Below are positions 39,246 to 48,438 of a stretch of 64,000 nucleotides of DNA, piece by piece. A program made the translations under genes and the position numbers. Source of the stretch: CADEED01 sp035761265 (GTDB lineage: Bacteria; Pseudomonadota; Gammaproteobacteria; Steroidobacterales; Steroidobacteraceae); assembly GCA_035761265.1 (NCBI GenBank), contig DASTRL010000250.1, positions 12,538 through 76,537 on the forward strand. The letters run 5' to 3'. How positions within the stretch are numbered: the first letter of the stretch is position 1; every line of letters begins with the position of its first letter. The notes beneath the pieces are model-generated. The model was not told where the DNA came from, did no database searches, and worked only from the letters and a program-made list of their open reading frames with translations.

Positions 39246-40399
39246 GAGTTCCGGTTTGCTTGTTGTGCGCGGCTGCTGTCGCAGGTGGGTCACCGCTGGT
39301 CCAGGGGCAGAGTGCACCGGCGGCCGATGCCACGACGGCGCCCCCGGCCATTGCGGCGGAAGCGGTGCAATACCTGCCGCCTGCCGCGGCGCCCAGGCTC
39401 TCGCCGCCGCCAGCAAACTACTCGCCGCCCGTCGGCTTCGGTGGCCATGCCTGGGGCGACCTGCGCAAGGACTTCCAACAGCTGCCTGCTGAGGCCGCGA
39501 GCGTCACGGCCGCCTGGTCGCGCAGCGAAAAGGGCACGTCGGGTCTGCACTGCACGGGCAGCGGCAGGGCGGTGGTCTCCATCCCGCTGGACGCAGGTCC
39601 GATCGGCAGCGCCATCGGCGGCGGCGCGGCCAATGGTGTCGCCGGATGCAGCATGGCCGACGTCGCCAACAGCATGCGGCCGACGCTCGCGACTGCCGAC
39701 TTCCACGTGCTTTCCGAATACAGCATCGCCGGGCAGGGTTTCCGCATGTCAGGCGTCGTGCTTTTCCCGGTGGTCTACGAGTTCTGTGCCCGATGGGAAA
39801 AGGGCAAAAGTGAGGTCCCGGCGAATTTCGAAGAGATCAACCGGTATTGCGGCATGCGCCTGCTATTCCCGATGGAATCACCTTCACAGTTGGCGAGCCT
39901 GCCGCCGGATCACGTCTCGCGTTTCGATCTCGTGCTGAACGAGCTCGTGTCGCGCTACGGCAATCCTGACGATGCGGTCAGGGGCGGGCGGGACTCCGTG
40001 ATCGAGGCCGTGACGCCGGGCGTGCCACGTCGCGATCGCGATTTGCGCACCTGGCGTTGGTGTCCGATGTCGGCCCGGAAGAAGCAGCCTTCCTGCCCGG
40101 TCAGCATCGTGCTCGCCGCGGACCCCAACGCGGCGCGCGGCATCGTGATCTTCGCGACGCCCGCGTTGTGGCGTTTCGCCGAAGCGCGCGAGACTGGTCT
40201 CGGCATGCCCGATGCGCTCTACACCTTGTTGCAGGGACTGCCGATCCCGGAACGCGAGGAGCAACGACAGCTCAAGCTCGCGGAAGCGAGCGCGGAGCAG
40301 GTCCGTGCGGCGGCGGCGGAGGCCAGTCGCAAGAGGCCCACGAAGACGGAGGTCAGCACGCCCAGGACCGTCTACGATATCGCGATCAACGAAGAGTGA
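39242..40399 (+). CDS. Uncharacterised secreted Cys-containing protein, paralogue B
   Basis: The 385-residue protein has a signal peptide (MRVPVCLLCAAAVAGG) and an Ala/Pro-rich lead. It carries the shared domain: GFGGHAWGDLRKDFQQLP, HVLSEYSIAGQGFRM, GVVLFPVVYEFCARW, NRYCGMRLLF and RTWRWCPMS. A Gly-rich insertion (SAIGGGAANGVAG) is unique to this copy. The Ala/Glu-rich C-terminal tail parallels paralogue A. The GTG start overlaps the stop of A by 4 bases, so the copies are co-translated. Function is unknown. Confidence 0.8.
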   Translation: MRVPVCLLCAAAVAGGSPLVQGQSAPAADATTAPPAIAAEAVQYLPPAAAPRLSPPPANYSPPVGFGGHAWGDLRKDFQQLPAEAASVTAAWSRSEKGTSGLHCTGSGRAVVSIPLDAGPIGSAIGGGAANGVAGCSMADVANSMRPTLATADFHVLSEYSIAGQGFRMSGVVLFPVVYEFCARWEKGKSEVPANFEEINRYCGMRLLFPMESPSQLASLPPDHVSRFDLVLNELVSRYGNPDDAVRGGRDSVIEAVTPGVPRRDRDLRTWRWCPMSARKKQPSCPVSIVLAADPNAARGIVIFATPALWRFAEARETGLGMPDALYTLLQGLPIPEREEQRQLKLAEASAEQVRAAAAEASRKRPTKTEVSTPRTVYDIAINEE

Positions 40400-40420
40400 G
40401 ACCGCCGTACCGTGCGCACG

Positions 40421-41293
40421 ATGAGACGTTACCTGATTTGTCTGATGCTCACCCTCACCGTCGCGAATGCTTCCGACGGGGGCAAGGGCGTGAAATACGT
40501 GCCACCCGAGGGATTCGCGGGTCACAAGTGGGGCGACCTGCGCGGCAGTTTCGACCGCCTTCCCGAGCAGCCGATCGGCGTCGCGGCAGCCTGGATGCAG
40601 CAGCAGCAGAAACAGACCTCGTTCTCCTGCGTGCCCAACACGCAGGTGGGCGCGCAGGTCAGCGGCGCCATCGACGGCTGCAATTTCCAGGAGACGCTGC
40701 TGAGGCTGCGCAGCGAATTCCAGGGCGGCGGCACCTATGTGTTGTCCGAGTACGCCATCGAGGGCCAGGCGTTCCGCTTCGGCGACGAAGCCAGCGGCAT
40801 CGTGCTGCATCCGGTGGTCTACCAGTTCTGCGCGAACTGGAATGGCAGCCGCAAGCGCGGCGCCCCGCTGAACTTCGATGAGCTCAACAAGTTCTGCGGC
40901 GTGAAATTCATGTTCCAGAGCGAGACGCGCCAGCAGCTGCGCAAACTACCCGCGGATCACGAGACCACCTATGACCGCGTGCTCGAAAAGCTGCTCGCGA
41001 AATATGGTCGCCCGAAGGGCTTCCTGCGCCGCGGCCAGGTGATCATCGAGACGCTCGAGGGCGACTCGAGCGATCCGGCCGATCGCAAGTTCAGCATCTG
41101 GCGCTGGTGTCCGGCCACCGGCACCGGACTGCGCACCGACTGCACCGCCAGCGTGATCCTGACCCTGGACCCGGCGACCGGCGTGGGCACGGTGCTGTAC
41201 TCGACGCCGCTGCTGTGGGAGTACGCGTTCGCGCGCGAGAACTACGGGTTCAAGGGTGACCCGCTGTTCCGCATGCTGCATGCGCGGAACTGA
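40421..41293 (+). CDS. Uncharacterised secreted Cys-containing protein, paralogue C (tail-less)
   Basis: The 290-residue protein has a short signal peptide (MRRYLICLMLTLTVANA) and then almost directly the shared domain. Matching segments are GFAGHKWGDLRGSFDRLPEQP, YVLSEYAIEGQAFRF, GIVLHPVVYQFCANW, NKFCGVKFMF and SIWRWCPAT. It lacks the charged C-terminal tail of A and B. An in-frame GTG at 40412 is an alternative start. Neither has a strong ribosome-binding site, so it may rely on coupling across the 21-base gap. Its stop abuts the convergent alkB stop. Confidence 0.8.
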   Translation: MRRYLICLMLTLTVANASDGGKGVKYVPPEGFAGHKWGDLRGSFDRLPEQPIGVAAAWMQQQQKQTSFSCVPNTQVGAQVSGAIDGCNFQETLLRLRSEFQGGGTYVLSEYAIEGQAFRFGDEASGIVLHPVVYQFCANWNGSRKRGAPLNFDELNKFCGVKFMFQSETRQQLRKLPADHETTYDRVLEKLLAKYGRPKGFLRRGQVIIETLEGDSSDPADRKFSIWRWCPATGTGLRTDCTASVILTLDPATGVGTVLYSTPLLWEYAFARENYGFKGDPLFRMLHARN

Positions 41294-41935
41294 CTAGCGC
41301 GCGTGGCGGAACGTCAGGTTGTAGCGGAAGCCTCCGGTCACCCGGTGCACGCCGGGCTTGAGCGGGCGCACCGCGTGATACACCAGGCGTGACGGTCCGC
41401 CCCAGACCAGCACGTCGCCATCGGCGAGCGGCACCGTCCTTCCCTTGCCGCCGCGCGTGAGCCCGTAGAACGCGAAGCTCGCGGGCAGTCCCATCGACAC
41501 CGAGACGATGGGCTGCGCGTAGTTCTGCTCATCCGCGTCACGGTGCGCCGTGAGCCGGCTTCCCGGCGAGTAGCGATTCACGAGACAGGCATCCGGCGCG
41601 AAATCGCGGAAGCCACCGAGCGCGGCCGCGGACAGCGCCAGCTCGAGAAATTCGCCAGGCATGGGTGGCCATGCCCGCCCGGTCAGCGGATCGCGTGCAT
41701 CGTAACGATATCCGCTGCGCTCGCTGACCCAGCCCACGGGGCCGCAATTCGTCATGGCCACCGACATCGTCTGGCCGCCGGGTGTCACCAGATGCCGGAA
41801 GGGCGAGCTCTCCGCCACGCGCTCCACCAGCGGCATCAGGCGCGCCGAATCCGCGAAGCCGCGCAACAGCGTGATGCCAGGCCCGAGGGAGGCACCTGCG
41901 CCCGCACCGCGCGCAAACAAATCGAGCGTGCTCAT
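41294..41935 (-). CDS. alkB: AlkB-type DNA/RNA dealkylation dioxygenase
   Basis: The 213-residue 2-oxoglutarate/Fe(II) dioxygenase has the metal motif HRDADEQN (His and Asp), a distal His in LVYHAVRPL, and the 2-oxoglutarate Arg pair in YNLTFRHAR. NRYSPGSRLTAH and PIVSVSMGLPASFAFYG are conserved AlkB elements. It repairs 1-methyladenine and 3-methylcytosine. The ATG overlaps the tamB stop by 4 bases, so it is the last gene of the tamA-tamB-alkB unit. No adjacent Ada regulator is present. Confidence 0.95.
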   Translation of the reverse strand: MSTLDLFARGAGAGASLGPGITLLRGFADSARLMPLVERVAESSPFRHLVTPGGQTMSVAMTNCGPVGWVSERSGYRYDARDPLTGRAWPPMPGEFLELALSAAALGGFRDFAPDACLVNRYSPGSRLTAHRDADEQNYAQPIVSVSMGLPASFAFYGLTRGGKGRTVPLADGDVLVWGGPSRLVYHAVRPLKPGVHRVTGGFRYNLTFRHAR

Positions 41936-44900
41936 TTCTCGATGGTGTAGACGAGGTCGGCGCTGCGTTCCTTGCCGGCCTCGGTACGGATGGTCCAGCG
42001 GTCATCGAGCGTGTAGCGCATCTTGACCGTGTTGATGGACTCGGTGAGCGAGATGCCATAGCTCAGGTACAGCCGCGGCGAAAGATATTTTCCGAGCACC
42101 AGCGAGGTGCCGATGTCGCGATCGCTCAGGCTGTCGAAATCCGATTCCACGCTGATGTCGGGAATGCCGATCTTGTTGCCGAGCTGGGCTGCGATCAGCG
42201 CCGCGGCCTGGCTGGCCACCTCCTGTGATGCGCCGCCATTGCCGCCGGCGCGGCTCTGGTTCTGCGCCGATTCGAGCGAGCCGCCGGCGAGGATCAGCGA
42301 GACGATCTGCGACTGCGGGATGGAGGGCTCCGAGAAGAAGGTCAGCCTGGGTTCGCGCAGCGTGCCGCGCACGTTGACGCCGGCCTTCACGTCGGGAAAT
42401 TCCTTGACCGCGCGAATGTCGACCGCCGGGTCCACCAGCAGCCGGTCGCTGAAGATGAGTCGGCCGCGCTCGATCTCGAGCTTGCGCGCCATCGCCGTGT
42501 ACTGGCCGTCCTTGACCTGCAGTTCGCCGGTGGCGCGCGTCGGCTGGTCCGGCAGCGTGCGCTCGGTGATGCTGCCGGTCACGTGGCCGGAGAGACCGTA
42601 GGTCTCGATGGTCACGTTGTCGCCGAGCGTCATGGTGATCTCGCTGGTGACACGGAACTGCTCCTTCTCGACCTCTTCGGTCGGGCCGACCAGTACCTCG
42701 TCCGCCGATGGCAGCACGGCGTTGGTCAGGTCCGCGGGGCGGATGCGCGCGAGCGGCACCTTGACCTCGCCTTTCACGAAGATGTCGTCGGCGGCGATGC
42801 GGAAATCCAGGTCCGGGGAGGCATCGATGCGCGCCTCGGGAACGTCGACGACGCGCAGGTTCTCGCCGTCCAGCCGGATGTCGCCGTACGGTTTGCCGTC
42901 GCGCCACTCGATCCTGCCCGAGCTCGAGAGCGTGCCCGCACCGGCTTTGGCGGTGGAGCTGAAGTCCAGGTCGTTCGCTTCGATACGCGCTTCCACCTCG
43001 AGCGCGCGCAGCGCCAGGTTGAACTGGTACAGGTCGAGCTCTGCATTCGACAGCTTGACCACACCGCTGGCGCGCGGCCGCCCGAGCGTACCGTCGAGGC
43101 TGATGTTCGCGTCGAAATGCCCGCTGGCGCGATCGATGTCGGGTGCGTACAGCGTGAGGAAACCGAGCTCGCGCGTCGCCATTTGCAGCTGGCCGCGCAT
43201 CGGCCACTCCTTCATCTCGTTGCTGCCGCGTTCGGCGCGCATGCGTCCGGCGATGAGGCCGCGCGCCGCGGCATCCAGGCGTAACTCGCCGCTCAGGTGG
43301 TCTGGCTGCGCGTCGAGCGTCAGATAGCCGGAACCGAAGCTGATGACGTCCGTGCGCCCGCTCGCCAGCTTGTGGCGGATGGCGGCGTCCACCAGGTCCG
43401 CACGCGCCTCGCCGACGAAAGGCGCACCGCCGGTGCCGCCGAGTCGCGCGGTGGCATTGAGCGTGCCCTGGTACTCGACCTTCGGGGTGAGGCCGGCCGT
43501 GAGCGTGCTGATCGGCAGGTTGCGCGCATCGGCGCGCGCGTTCCACGCGTCGGGGGTCCACGACGCTTCCCCGCACAGTCGCGCGACCTTGCCCTGCAGG
43601 CACAACGGCGCGACCTTCAGCGCTTGGGCGCTGGCGCTGATCGCCGCCGGCGCATCGAGTTTCAGGTCGAGGTTCGCCGTGTCGTCGACCGTCAGCTCGC
43701 TGACGGTCGCGTTCCAGACCTTGTCGAGGAACGATCCTTTGCCGCTCAGATGCAGGCTGTTCTGCGCGGCGAGCGCGTCGACGTTGAACGTATGGCTGGT
43801 GGTGGTGCCATCGAGCATCACGTTGAAATGCGTGAGCTCGCGCTGCGCGGAGGTCAGGCCCGAAATCGAGATGTCGGCATGCGAGGTGCGCTGGCCGCGC
43901 CAGTCCACGTCGACGTTGGCCGCGAGCCTGTCGATCTTCAGATCGCCCTTCTCGATGCCGGCGCCCTGGGCGATGAGCTTGATCACCGGCGCGCCGGAGG
44001 AGCCGGAAATCCGTCCGCGCGAATGCAACGTGCCGCGCGCGCCTTCGGCGAGCAGCGCGAGATTGTCGGCATCGATGCCGAACTGCAGGTCGAGCGCGCG
44101 ATTCGGCCCGAGATCGCCGTCGATGGCGACACTGGTGGTGCCCGCCCGGACCCGCACCGCATCGAAGTGCCAGTCCTCGCCCTGCTTCTCCACCCGGCCG
44201 CCGCCGCCCACCGAGCTGCCGCGCAACTTGCCCGCGAGATTGCTGAACGCGAAATCGAGGTTGTCGCTGCCGAACGGCGCGCCGCTCGCCTTCATGTCGA
44301 AATCGAGCGCACCGTGCAGGCCGGGGCGCACCGAGTCCGGGTTGAATCCCTGCACCGCTCCCGCGAGATCCCAGCTTTGCGCAGGCGTCCAGCGCGCATT
44401 GCCCGCGAGCACCGCCTCGCCGCCGAAAGCGCCGAGCTTCAGCTCCTCGATCTGCAGATGATCCTTGTGCAGCGCGCCGCGCATCGCAACGGTCATGGGA
44501 TCGAGTCGTGGCACGTAGAGCTCGCCATCGCCGCTGAGCGCATACGGCCACACGCCCTGCAGGCGATACTGCCCGCCGGGACTGCTGAAGATCTGCGGTG
44601 TCTGCGCGGTGAAGCGCGCGGCCAGTGGCCAGCGCAGGTCACGCCACGTACCGGAAAGCCCGAGCTTTGGCCCGTGCTCGACGGCCTGGATGGTGCCGGC
44701 GCCCTCGGCGTGACTGCCGGTGGCGCGATGGGTGATCTCATAGTGCGTGGCGTTGACGACCTGGTCTGCGTAGTTGCCCGCGAACACCACGTCGAACAGG
44801 CCCGCGCCGAGCCCGGGCACATTCAGCGGACCGCGCCCGTGGAAGGCATTCATCTCGCCGCCGATGTCGAGTTTTCCGCTGATGGTCCCCAGCGCGTTGC

Positions 44901-45699
44901 CGGCGCCGAATGCCTGCAGGTCGAAATTGTGCACGTCGGCCGTACCCGTCCAGTGGAAGTTGCTGGAGAGCTCCAGCAGCTCGCCACGCAGATCGGCACG
45001 GAACGGAACCTGCAGCTTGCCGCTCAGCGGTAGTTTGTCGAGGTCGCCGTCGAAGGTCACGTCCGCGCGCCATTCGGGCTGGCCCTCGATGAGCATGCGC
45101 GTCGTGGTCTCGCCTCGCAGCTTCATCGGGTCTGCGGCGCGCAGCTCGCCGATCGCGCGCGAATGCAGGAAGCCGTAGACGATGTTGCCCTCGAAGATGC
45201 GGATCACGCGGTGGCCGACGATACCCGCGCCGCTGACATCGCTGAATTCGACGCGCCGGCCATTCGGCGCAATGATCACCAGCCGCGGCGTGGCGGCGCG
45301 TTCGGCGCTGATGCTCAGGAAGCCCGGCATGAACTTCGGCGGCGTCTTCGGACGGTCCTTGGGCCGTGGCTTGACCTGCACCAGCACCTGGTCGGCCTCG
45401 GCGCGTCGCACCGAGATGCGACCCACGAGGATCGGCCAGAAGTTCACCCGCGCCCGGCCATTCTCCACGCGCACGTAGGTGATCTCCTGGTCGACTTCGA
45501 CCAGGCGCGCATCGAAACCGCCGGCGATCGTGCCGTGCACGCCTTCGATCTTCAGCGTGACCCTGCCCATGCGCTCGGGCAGCCGCGCCACCGCGAAGCG
45601 CAGCCCGGCCTCGGTATAGATGACCCAGGCGAGGAAACCGACGAGCAGGACGACCAACAACCCGAACGACAGGGCCGCGATCTTGAGCCGGCGCTTCAT
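41932..45699 (-). CDS. tamB: Translocation and assembly module inner-membrane protein TamB
   Basis: The 1255-residue AsmA-like protein has one N-terminal inner-membrane anchor (IAALSFGLLVVLLVGFLAWVI). A very long beta-rich groove crosses the periplasm. The C-terminal DUF490 domain contains RATGELQVKDGQYTAMARKL, GVNVRGTLREPRLTFFSEP and LSPRLYLSYGISLTESINTV. TamB and its paralogues carry phospholipid to the outer membrane and TamAB helps insert some barrels. ATG overlaps the tamA stop (TGATG); a GTG one codon earlier is possible. Confidence 0.95.
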   Translation of the reverse strand: MKRRLKIAALSFGLLVVLLVGFLAWVIYTEAGLRFAVARLPERMGRVTLKIEGVHGTIAGGFDARLVEVDQEITYVRVENGRARVNFWPILVGRISVRRAEADQVLVQVKPRPKDRPKTPPKFMPGFLSISAERAATPRLVIIAPNGRRVEFSDVSGAGIVGHRVIRIFEGNIVYGFLHSRAIGELRAADPMKLRGETTTRMLIEGQPEWRADVTFDGDLDKLPLSGKLQVPFRADLRGELLELSSNFHWTGTADVHNFDLQAFGAGNALGTISGKLDIGGEMNAFHGRGPLNVPGLGAGLFDVVFAGNYADQVVNATHYEITHRATGSHAEGAGTIQAVEHGPKLGLSGTWRDLRWPLAARFTAQTPQIFSSPGGQYRLQGVWPYALSGDGELYVPRLDPMTVAMRGALHKDHLQIEELKLGAFGGEAVLAGNARWTPAQSWDLAGAVQGFNPDSVRPGLHGALDFDMKASGAPFGSDNLDFAFSNLAGKLRGSSVGGGGRVEKQGEDWHFDAVRVRAGTTSVAIDGDLGPNRALDLQFGIDADNLALLAEGARGTLHSRGRISGSSGAPVIKLIAQGAGIEKGDLKIDRLAANVDVDWRGQRTSHADISISGLTSAQRELTHFNVMLDGTTTSHTFNVDALAAQNSLHLSGKGSFLDKVWNATVSELTVDDTANLDLKLDAPAAISASAQALKVAPLCLQGKVARLCGEASWTPDAWNARADARNLPISTLTAGLTPKVEYQGTLNATARLGGTGGAPFVGEARADLVDAAIRHKLASGRTDVISFGSGYLTLDAQPDHLSGELRLDAAARGLIAGRMRAERGSNEMKEWPMRGQLQMATRELGFLTLYAPDIDRASGHFDANISLDGTLGRPRASGVVKLSNAELDLYQFNLALRALEVEARIEANDLDFSSTAKAGAGTLSSSGRIEWRDGKPYGDIRLDGENLRVVDVPEARIDASPDLDFRIAADDIFVKGEVKVPLARIRPADLTNAVLPSADEVLVGPTEEVEKEQFRVTSEITMTLGDNVTIETYGLSGHVTGSITERTLPDQPTRATGELQVKDGQYTAMARKLEIERGRLIFSDRLLVDPAVDIRAVKEFPDVKAGVNVRGTLREPRLTFFSEPSIPQSQIVSLILAGGSLESAQNQSRAGGNGGASQEVASQAAALIAAQLGNKIGIPDISVESDFDSLSDRDIGTSLVLGKYLSPRLYLSYGISLTESINTVKMRYTLDDRWTIRTEAGKERSADLVYTIEK

Positions 45700-47561
45700 C
45701 ACAGCTTCGGCGAGAAATTGAGATGCAGGCGCGGACCGGGACGCGCCGTGCTGCCGGGTGGAATGGTCAGCGCCTGCGCCACGTCGATGCCGACGGAGAC
45801 CACGGGCAGCCGCAGGCGGATGCCGACGCCCACCGAATACATGAGCGGGTCGCCGAAGTTGTCGAAGGCATTGCCCACGTCGCCGAACACGGCAACCGAA
45901 AGACTCTTCCATGGCAGGTCGCGGATCAGCTCCACGGAGGCCGCGAGCAGATGCTTGCCACCCACCTTTTCCAGCACCGGCTCGCCGTTCTCATCGAACT
46001 TCGGCGAGCCGTCCGCGTTGGTGGCCTGCGCGACGGGTGAGAGGTCGTTGACACCGAAGCCGCGCACGCTGCGGTCGCCGCCCGCGAAGAAGCGCTGCGA
46101 GGGGGCCAGCCCGCTGGTGCGCGACAGCGCGGTCGCGCCCACTTCGCCGCGCATGTAGACGTGCCACTTGGGTGCGCGCTCGAAATCGAATACGCGCTCG
46201 GCCTGGACGTGTGCCTGCAGGAAGTTCGAGTCCGAGCCCAGCGCGCTGTGCGAGCCGCGCAGCTCCAGGAACAGCGTGCGGCTGAACAATGCCTCGCCGA
46301 GGTAGTTGGGGGGGACCAGTGCGAGACTGATGCCCGGGATCAGCAGTGTCTGTTCATCGATGCGGTCCGATTCCACGAACCTGGAGCGCGTGTCGAGCAG
46401 CTCGACATAGGTCACGCGCTGCCAGTCGTTCCTGCCGAACCAGGAGTGGCGCACGTGCGTGAACCCGGGCGTGAAGTTGATCGACTGGTCGTCGATGTCC
46501 GCGAGACGTTCGTGCTCGCCCGCGAGCTGCATCGTGAATTTCTCGGTGGCCGGGTCGCCGATCGGCACGATGTAGGCTGCGTCGAGCGACTGCGCCAGCG
46601 CCGCGGCCCGCATTTCCGTGCGGAACCGGTGCCCGGCCCGATTCACACGCCGGTCTTCCCAGGAAATCGTGCCGCGCGCCTGCGTGTCGGTGCCATAACC
46701 GACGCCGTACTGGATGCGGTGGCGGCGGTTGGGTTCGGCCGTGATGCTGATGGGAACGGTGTGGTTGTCGCGATCGCGGTCCTCGGGAAGCACCTCGACG
46801 GTGGCGAAATACAGGCTGTCGTCCAGCGCGAACTGCGTGCGCAGCAGTTCGGTGGCGTTGAACTTCTCACCCTCCTGATAGCGCAGGAAGCGGCGCGCCA
46901 GCGATTCGTCGATGGTTTCCTGGTCGATCGTGGTGGCGCCGAAGGTGTACTGCTCGCCGGTCTCGAATTCGATGCTCACGTCCGCGGTGCGCGCCTGCGG
47001 GTCGACGCGCATCTCGTTCTTCGACATGCGCGCATCGAGATAGCCGTAGGTGGCGGCGGCACGCAGCAGTCCGCCCTTCAGCGACTCGTAGTTCGAGTGG
47101 CTCAACCGGTCGCCGACCTGGATGGGCAGGTCGTTGGTGATGTTCGTGAACACCCGGTCGGATGCGCCCGGCCCCGTGACTTTCACGTCGACCGATTCGA
47201 CGATCACCGGCTTGCCGGGAACCACGGTGACGATCACGCGGTAGTTCTGAGCGGTGCCGCTTTCGCGTTTCACCTCGGTGGTGACGGTGGGTTCGTAGTA
47301 GCCGAAGGGGCGCAACGCGGCGCGCACTTCGCGCTCGCTGCGTTCCTGCAGGCGCTCGACGAACTCCGGCGACAGGTCGTCCGATTCCTTGTAGCGCTCG
47401 AACGATAGATAGGCGAGCACGTTGGTGCGGATGTCTTCCTCGACGCCACGCACCTCGACCTCCAGTCCCCCGAATGCCGGCCCGGCGAGCATCGCGAGGA
47501 GCAGCGTGAGCAACGTGGTGGCGGGCGGGCGCGTGCGATGGTTGTTATGCAATGTCGACAT
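45699..47561 (-). CDS. tamA: Translocation and assembly module outer-membrane protein TamA (Omp85 family)
   Basis: The 620-residue protein has a signal peptide (LLTLLLAMLAGPAFG). Three POTRA repeats follow (residues about 30-280, for example LRPFGYYEPTV and TYGYLDARMSKNEMRV). A 16-stranded barrel with FAGGDRSVRGFGVNDLSP (the Omp85 RGF/Y motif) ends in RLHLNFSPKL. The ATG giving MSTLHNNH was chosen because it places the signal peptide correctly. It is coupled to tamB. Confidence 0.95.
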   Translation of the reverse strand: MSTLHNNHRTRPPATTLLTLLLAMLAGPAFGGLEVEVRGVEEDIRTNVLAYLSFERYKESDDLSPEFVERLQERSEREVRAALRPFGYYEPTVTTEVKRESGTAQNYRVIVTVVPGKPVIVESVDVKVTGPGASDRVFTNITNDLPIQVGDRLSHSNYESLKGGLLRAAATYGYLDARMSKNEMRVDPQARTADVSIEFETGEQYTFGATTIDQETIDESLARRFLRYQEGEKFNATELLRTQFALDDSLYFATVEVLPEDRDRDNHTVPISITAEPNRRHRIQYGVGYGTDTQARGTISWEDRRVNRAGHRFRTEMRAAALAQSLDAAYIVPIGDPATEKFTMQLAGEHERLADIDDQSINFTPGFTHVRHSWFGRNDWQRVTYVELLDTRSRFVESDRIDEQTLLIPGISLALVPPNYLGEALFSRTLFLELRGSHSALGSDSNFLQAHVQAERVFDFERAPKWHVYMRGEVGATALSRTSGLAPSQRFFAGGDRSVRGFGVNDLSPVAQATNADGSPKFDENGEPVLEKVGGKHLLAASVELIRDLPWKSLSVAVFGDVGNAFDNFGDPLMYSVGVGIRLRLPVVSVGIDVAQALTIPPGSTARPGPRLHLNFSPKL

Positions 47562-47646
47562 GACACCGCTGACGGGGCGTAAGGTGTGGAATTCTAATGA
47601 GAGTCGGCCACTTGCGCGCGGGTTCCGCGTCACCGTGTCGACCGGA

Positions 47647-48432
47647 TCAGGCCCCGGCGTTCAGCGAATATTCAGATTCGCCGGCCGCCGAACCGTCGGC
47701 GGCGAAGCGCCGCTCGGCGATCCGCAGCGAGTCGTCCGAGGAGATCGTGAGTACGGTGGAACAACGGGTGCCATAGCCGGGATCGGTCACGAAGGGCGCG
47801 GAGAGCTTGCGGGCCCATTCGGGGGACAAATCGCCCGGCGCCAGTGCATCCGGCGCCGCCGGCTCGCGATCGCCGAGCATGGCGAACAACTCGGTCGCCA
47901 GCGCGTCGGCATCGGCGGACAGCGGCATCTCGAGCAGGCTGCTGAAGCGCGCGCGCACCCGGACCAGCTTCGGCCACGGGGTATCGAGGAACTCGTTCGA
48001 CAGGCCGTAGATGCCGGGCGGCAGTTCGCGGGCAAACTGGTCGGCGCGATTCGACGCGTACCAGAGCGATTCGCGGTCCGCCAGCAGCAGGTTGAAGCCC
48101 GCATACCCCGGCGCATCGGTTTCCAGCTGGCGCAGGTGCTCGCCCGGCGGGAGGCCGTCCGCGAGGTAGCCGGGAATCAGCGCGCCGCGCGAGGGCGCGC
48201 CGCGGCGGCGGCGGCCGAATTCACGGAAATTCGTCACCATGCCGACGCGGCCGCGCGGGTCCACCGCAAGCCACGTGCCCGAAGCCTGCAGGTCGCGCCC
48301 GCCGATGATTCCGGGCGGATCCTGCCAGCGCGCCAGCGGCGCCGCCGGGCGCGCGTGGAACTCGTCGCGGTTCGCGGCGACCACCAGTCGATGGCGCGCG
48401 TGGCATCGCCACGCGATGACTAACAAGCACAT
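47647..48432 (-). CDS. NRDE family (TANGO2-like) protein
   Basis: The 261-residue protein begins MCLLVIAWR with an N-terminal Cys and continues to VVAANRDEF, the NRDE signature. GTWLAVDPRGRVGMVTNFR and GLSNEFLDTPWPKL complete the family pattern. Relatives have an Ntn-hydrolase-like fold; eukaryotic TANGO2 is linked to haem or lipid handling. The catalytic role in bacteria is not settled. It lies 6 bases after nudC on the same strand. TTG-TTA is used for the paired Leu at the start. Confidence 0.88.
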   Translation of the reverse strand: MCLLVIAWRCHARHRLVVAANRDEFHARPAAPLARWQDPPGIIGGRDLQASGTWLAVDPRGRVGMVTNFREFGRRRRGAPSRGALIPGYLADGLPPGEHLRQLETDAPGYAGFNLLLADRESLWYASNRADQFARELPPGIYGLSNEFLDTPWPKLVRVRARFSSLLEMPLSADADALATELFAMLGDREPAAPDALAPGDLSPEWARKLSAPFVTDPGYGTRCSTVLTISSDDSLRIAERRFAADGSAAGESEYSLNAGA

Positions 48433-48438
48433 CGTGCG

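Noticed and set aside
43297..45033. 578-codon open frame opposite tamB
   Set aside because: Antisense shadow of a conserved gene, with compositionally biased translation.
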